Positions 60,940 to 64,000 of a DNA stretch of 64,000 nt are shown piece by piece. The translations under genes and the position numbers were made by a program. This DNA is from Psychrobacillus mangrovi. Lineage in GTDB: Bacteria > Bacillota > Bacilli > Bacillales_A > Planococcaceae. Location: assembly GCF_037104765.1 (NCBI RefSeq), contig NZ_JBAWSY010000006.1, positions 124,001 to 188,000 of the forward strand. Direction: 5' to 3'. The notes below the pieces were generated by a model that did no database searches, was not told the DNA's origin, and saw only the letters and a program-made list of their open reading frames with translations. The number at the start of each line of letters is the position of its first letter. Positions within the stretch are counted from its first letter, which is position 1.

Positions 60940-61536
60940 GTGGTTAAATCACGTTTACATGGGATGATTTTGGCATCATTATTTGCCGCGTTAATGGGAA
61001 TTGGAGCGAATATTACATCCATTCTTCCATTTTTTATTATCGCCGGAGTCCCCATTACTTTTCAGCCGGTCGTAAGTTTGCTAGCCGGTGCCTTGCTTGG
61101 TAAAAAATATGGACCTCTATCCATGATCATTTATTTATTCATAGGGTTGGCAGGTATTCCCGTATTTGCTCGTTTTAGCGGAGGGATTAGTGCGATTCTA
61201 AGTCCAACGTTTGGATTCTTGCTTGCATTTATCCTCGTTGCTTGGGTTACAGGTGTAATGGTAGAAAAAAGTAAATCGTTTCGGATGCTATTAATTTCTT
61301 CCTTTGTGGGAACAATCATCATCTATTTAATTGGAACAAACTGGATGTACATAGCCTATAAACTTTGGTTTGCTGCTCCGACAGATTTTGATTACCAAAT
61401 GGCTTGGACAATTATGCTCGTGCCACTACCAAAGGACTTAGCATTATCGGTGCTTTCTGCAATGATTTCTTATAAAGTGCTTCGAGCTTTTCCAGCGAAT
61501 ACACAAACAAATCTTAAACATGAGGTGATTGGATGA
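60940..61536 (+). CDS. bioY: biotin transporter BioY
   Basis: 198 residues with six hydrophobic helices, the S-component of an ECF-type biotin importer. Motifs MILASLFAALMGIGANITSI, FQPVVSLLAGALLGKKYGPL, YLFIGLAGIPVFARFSGG and FLLAFILVAW are characteristic. GTG start with GTGGAG upstream. It overlaps bioB by 4 bases. BirA operator and promoter lie upstream, so it is repressed when biotin is plentiful. Confidence 0.9.
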   Translation: MVKSRLHGMILASLFAALMGIGANITSILPFFIIAGVPITFQPVVSLLAGALLGKKYGPLSMIIYLFIGLAGIPVFARFSGGISAILSPTFGFLLAFILVAWVTGVMVEKSKSFRMLLISSFVGTIIIYLIGTNWMYIAYKLWFAAPTDFDYQMAWTIMLVPLPKDLALSVLSAMISYKVLRAFPANTQTNLKHEVIG

Positions 61537-62546
61537 ACTGGTATTCACTAGCAGAAGATGTGTTAAACGGTAATAAGCTGACGGATCAGGATTGTCTTGA
61601 TTTTTTACAGGCAGATAGTAAAGAAACACTCGCTCAACTGGACGCAGCATATAAAATCAGACACCATTATTACGGTAATGATGTTAAATTGAATATGCTC
61701 ATTAATACGAAGTCAGGGCTTTGTCCCGAAAACTGTCGTTACTGTTCCCAGTCATCTGAATCAAGTGCTCCAATTGAAAAATATAGAATGATGACGAAAG
61801 ATGAAATTGTAAAAGGCGCAATGCGAGCAGCTGAATTAGGGGCTGGAACTTTTTGTATCGTAGCAAGTGGTCGAGGTCCAAGCAGACATGAGTTAGCAAC
61901 TGTCAAAGCAGCGGCTAGGGAAATAAAAGAAACTTTGCCACTGAAATTATGTGGTTGCCTTGGAATACTTGCAGATAACCAAGCAGAGGAACTTAAAGAA
62001 GCAGGGATTGATCGATACAATCATAATATTAATACATCCGAGGAATTTCATGACAATATCGTTTCTACCCATACATTCGACGACCGAGTAGGCACCGTTG
62101 AAAAAGTGAAACAGGCAGGCATCTCCCCTTGTTCTGGTGTCATTATTGGAATGGGTGAATCTTCAGATAATATTATTAGCATGATGCGTTCCCTTCACGA
62201 GTTGGATGCAGACTCTGTCCCGATTAATTTCCTACATGCTATAGAAGGAACAGCGTTTGAAAATAAAACACCAATGACACCGATGTGGTGCTTACGTATT
62301 GTGGCATTCGCAAGGTTCATGCTACCAACAAAAGAAATACGCATTGCAGGTGGTCGCGAACTAAATTTGCGTTCTCTACAACCAATGGCTATGTACGCGG
62401 CAAATTCTATTTTCCTTGGAGACTACTTAACAACCTCTGGCCAAGAAGCCGAGAAAGACATAAAGATGATTGAGGATCTAGGGTTTACAATTGAAAAGGA
62501 CGCGTTTACAACTAGTGCAGAGCATTTTCAAACGAGTGTACTTTAA
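61533..62546 (+). CDS. bioB: biotin synthase
   Basis: 337 residues, normal length. Radical-SAM cluster motif in GLCPENCRYCSQSS (CxxxCxxC, about 66-73), then FCIVASGRGP, YNHNINTSEEFH, and the [2Fe-2S] ligand Arg region IRIAGGRELNLRSLQPMAMY. It inserts sulfur into dethiobiotin to make biotin. Translationally coupled to bioY by a 4-base overlap. No other bio genes are adjacent, so precursors are made elsewhere or imported. The 3' untranslated region carries the largest CGGTCA repeat array and then a terminator. Confidence 0.95.
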   Translation: MNWYSLAEDVLNGNKLTDQDCLDFLQADSKETLAQLDAAYKIRHHYYGNDVKLNMLINTKSGLCPENCRYCSQSSESSAPIEKYRMMTKDEIVKGAMRAAELGAGTFCIVASGRGPSRHELATVKAAAREIKETLPLKLCGCLGILADNQAEELKEAGIDRYNHNINTSEEFHDNIVSTHTFDDRVGTVEKVKQAGISPCSGVIIGMGESSDNIISMMRSLHELDADSVPINFLHAIEGTAFENKTPMTPMWCLRIVAFARFMLPTKEIRIAGGRELNLRSLQPMAMYAANSIFLGDYLTTSGQEAEKDIKMIEDLGFTIEKDAFTTSAEHFQTSVL

Positions 62547-62556
62547 CTTTTTTTGG

Positions 62557-62815
62557 TGAACGTCCAGAAATATTTTATACGGTCACATTTTTATTTATCC
62601 GGTCAGAAATTTTTCTATACGGTCATATTTTTATTTATCTGGTCAGAAACTTTTCTATACGGTCACATTTTTATTCATCCGGTCAGAAATTTTTCTATCC
62701 GGTCACATCTTTATTTATCCGGTCAGAAATTTTTCTATACGGTCATATTTTTGATTATCCGGTCAGAAATTTTTCTATACGGTCATATTTTTATTTATCC
62801 GGTCAGAAAACACAA
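62557..62815 (+). repeat. tandem 20-bp CGGTCA repeat, locus 4 (13 units)
   Basis: Thirteen units with 20-bp period (the first is 19 bp), from TGAACGTCCA to the last TATCCGGTCA. Units mostly alternate between TATACGGTCA plus a T-rich tail and TATCCGGTCA plus GAAATTTTTC. It lies directly after bioB and before its terminator. Same family as the loci at 21684, 45903 and 47697. Confidence 0.92.
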
Positions 62816-62850
62816 AATGCAGACTCCTAAATAGGGAGTCTGCATTTCAG
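62812..62850 (+). terminator. terminator of bioYB
   Basis: AAATGCAGACTCC and GGAGTCTGCATTT arms with T-rich tail, directly after the repeat array. Confidence 0.8.
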
Positions 62851-62993
62851 ATTGAATAACATTCATGGCCATCGTACCAAGACCACCTGTTACCGTTTCA
62901 GCAATATGTTTATCCTGTGCATATAAATATTTAGTTTCCATTGCTGATAGAAGAGTTGCCCCAGTAAATCTTGCTGGTGGTTTTATTTGTTGA
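62849..62993 (-). pseudogene. fragment of topB (DNA topoisomerase III)
   Basis: The minus-strand frame reads KPPARFTGATLLSAMETKYL and later HIAETVTGGLGTMAMNVIQS. This matches the type IA topoisomerase III region PPARFTEATLLSAME...GGLGTVATRA. About 48 codons remain, with no start or rest of the enzyme. It is a decayed fragment. Confidence 0.6.
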
Positions 62994-63063
62994 AAAGTAC
63001 TGTTTTAACTTATACTTAGAGGGGAAAATATGAATAGAAGTTTATTGAATTGGAGTGTCTAGT

Positions 63064-64000
63064 TTGAAAAAGCCCGTTTACTTAAATCACGATGGTGGGG
63101 TTGATGATTTAATCTCACTATTTTTATTATTACAAATGGAAGAAGTGGAATTAATCGGTGTTGGCGTTATTCCGGCTGACTGTTATTTAGAACCAGCACA
63201 ATATGCGAGTCGAAAAATTATTGACCGTTTTGGACATGGTAAACAAGTTGAGGTTGCTCTTTCAAATTCTCGCCCTGTGAATCCATTCCCTAAGGATTGG
63301 CGTATGCACGCTTTTTATGTAGATGCATTACCAGTCTTGAATGAATACGATCTAAAAACTGGTGTTATGGATGAACCCGCGCACATTCATTTAGTAAATA
63401 AATTAAATGCCTCCACTGAAAAAGTCACATTACTTTTCGTAGGTCCATTAACAGATTTAGCTCGTGCGCTTGAAATTGCACCAGAAATTGAAGAAAAAAT
63501 TGATAAGCTTGTTTGGATGGGCGGAACATTCCTTGAAAAAGGAAATGTTGAAGAGCCTGAACATGACGGAACAGCTGAATGGAATGCATTCTGGGATCCG
63601 GAAGCTGTTGCAACAGTTTGGAATTCGAATATCAAAATTGATTTAGTAGCTCTAGAAAGTACGAATAAAGTACCTCTTACAAACGACATTCGTAAAATGT
63701 GGGCCAGACAACGTGAAAACTTAGGTGTTGATTTCTTAGGACAATGCTATGCAGCGGTACCATCTCTAGTTCATTTTCAAACTAATTCAACTTACTTTTT
63801 ATGGGATGTGTTAACAACTGCCTCTATTGGTCGTGAAGATTTAGTGGAGAAGAAAACTGTTAACTGTATTTCGATTGCAAGTGGTGCAAGTCAAGGTAAA
63901 ACTGAACTAAATGAAAGCGGTCGCCCTGTTCATCTCGTATACGATGTAGACCACGATGCATTTTTTGATTACATCACAAAATTAGCAAAAAAATCAGTTC
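63064..64000 (+). CDS. nucleoside hydrolase (right end outside window)
   Basis: From TTG 63064 (GGAG upstream) 312 residues without a stop before the window edge. Inosine-uridine-preferring nucleoside hydrolase fold: VYLNHDGGVDDLISLFLLL carries the calcium-binding Asp cluster (usually DTDxGxDD; here HDGGVDD), followed by LLFVGPLTDLARAL, LVWMGGTFLEKGN, AEWNAFWDPEA and DVDHDAFFDYI. It splits ribonucleosides into base and ribose in purine/pyrimidine salvage. The first Asp of the DTDxGxDD motif is replaced, so substrate or metal binding may differ. Confidence 0.85.
   Translation, partial: MKKPVYLNHDGGVDDLISLFLLLQMEEVELIGVGVIPADCYLEPAQYASRKIIDRFGHGKQVEVALSNSRPVNPFPKDWRMHAFYVDALPVLNEYDLKTGVMDEPAHIHLVNKLNASTEKVTLLFVGPLTDLARALEIAPEIEEKIDKLVWMGGTFLEKGNVEEPEHDGTAEWNAFWDPEAVATVWNSNIKIDLVALESTNKVPLTNDIRKMWARQRENLGVDFLGQCYAAVPSLVHFQTNSTYFLWDVLTTASIGREDLVEKKTVNCISIASGASQGKTELNESGRPVHLVYDVDHDAFFDYITKLAKKSV

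Noticed and set aside
62557..62815. CRISPR array
   Set aside because: Units are directly tandem at 20 bp with no unique spacers and no cas genes in the window.
62553..62834. 93-codon plus frame through the CGGTCA array
   Set aside because: The protein is only the translated 20-bp repeat (FLYGHIF/YPVRKFF patterns), has no ribosome binding site and lies in the bioB 3' region.

Overview
The window is low-GC Firmicute DNA. Start codons include many TTG and GTG behind strong GGAGG ribosome binding sites. The gene families (YqeY, YmaF, DUF3888, DUF6366, CPCC, OpuC, PucG, HpaB/YoaI-like, BioY-BioB, CitA/CitB-type two-component systems) and the intergenic repeats point to Bacillales, most likely the Planococcaceae/Caryophanaceae side (Psychrobacillus, Lysinibacillus or Sporosarcina-like). 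The species cannot be fixed from the sequence. No rRNA, tRNA, CRISPR array or intact transposase is visible.

Layout. 1-6.7 kb is a defence-like patch on the minus strand: a McrB-type AAA+ protein cut by the window edge, a small membrane protein coupled to it, and a 1254-residue SF1 helicase with a C-terminal Vsr/MTES_1575-like nuclease. Beside it is a MazG-like pyrophosphohydrolase whose coupled PLD/helicase partner has decayed. 6.9-9.7 kb holds housekeeping or catabolic singletons (NRDE/TANGO2 protein, YqeY-like protein, PucG). 10.3-17.2 kb is a sugar module: a RbsB/A/C-type ABC transporter plus a Gfo/Idh/MocA dehydrogenase on the minus strand, a LacI repressor, and a divergent TIM-barrel isomerase. 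Three related 14-bp palindromes mark the repressor operators. 18.0-20.8 kb is an OpuC-type osmoprotectant ABC operon with a long 5' leader and only one permease gene. 21-26.4 kb has TrhA/hemolysin III, a cold-shock protein with a striking leader hairpin, an HD-GYP protein, two Xre regulators and YmaF.

26-45 kb is a mosaic of short accessory genes and many wrecks: a metallopeptidase lipoprotein, nucleotidyltransferase, CPCC protein, histidine phosphatase, dienelactone hydrolase, an ECF sigma/anti-sigma pair, HpaB-like monooxygenase, SLT-SH3 protein, SET protein, AlkZ-related protein and GNAT-pentapeptide fusion. Several genes here are bounded by copies of an interspersed inverted repeat (TTGAACTAAC...GTTAGTTCAA) with a hairpin, giving single-gene 'cassettes'. 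Frameshifted or truncated genes and IS3-type ends are frequent.

45-64 kb returns to ordinary metabolism: Pcp, TetR, SDR, an alpha/beta hydrolase, and then a tricarboxylate-uptake region. That region has an orphan TctC, a CitA/CitB-type two-component system, TctC-B-A, a second two-component system and an AEC transporter; both tctC genes carry perfect CcpA cre sites. BioY-BioB follow, with a BirA-type operator over the promoter, and then a nucleoside hydrolase cut by the right edge.

The most unusual non-coding signal is a tandem repeat with an exact 20-bp period built on a CGGTCA core, present at four separate intergenic places (21.7, 45.9, 47.7 and 62.6 kb). It is always in the same orientation on the + strand and always opens with a TGAACG-type first unit. 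Fragments of the hemolysin III gene end (two), topB, a DUF2975 gene and other genes are scattered as relics.
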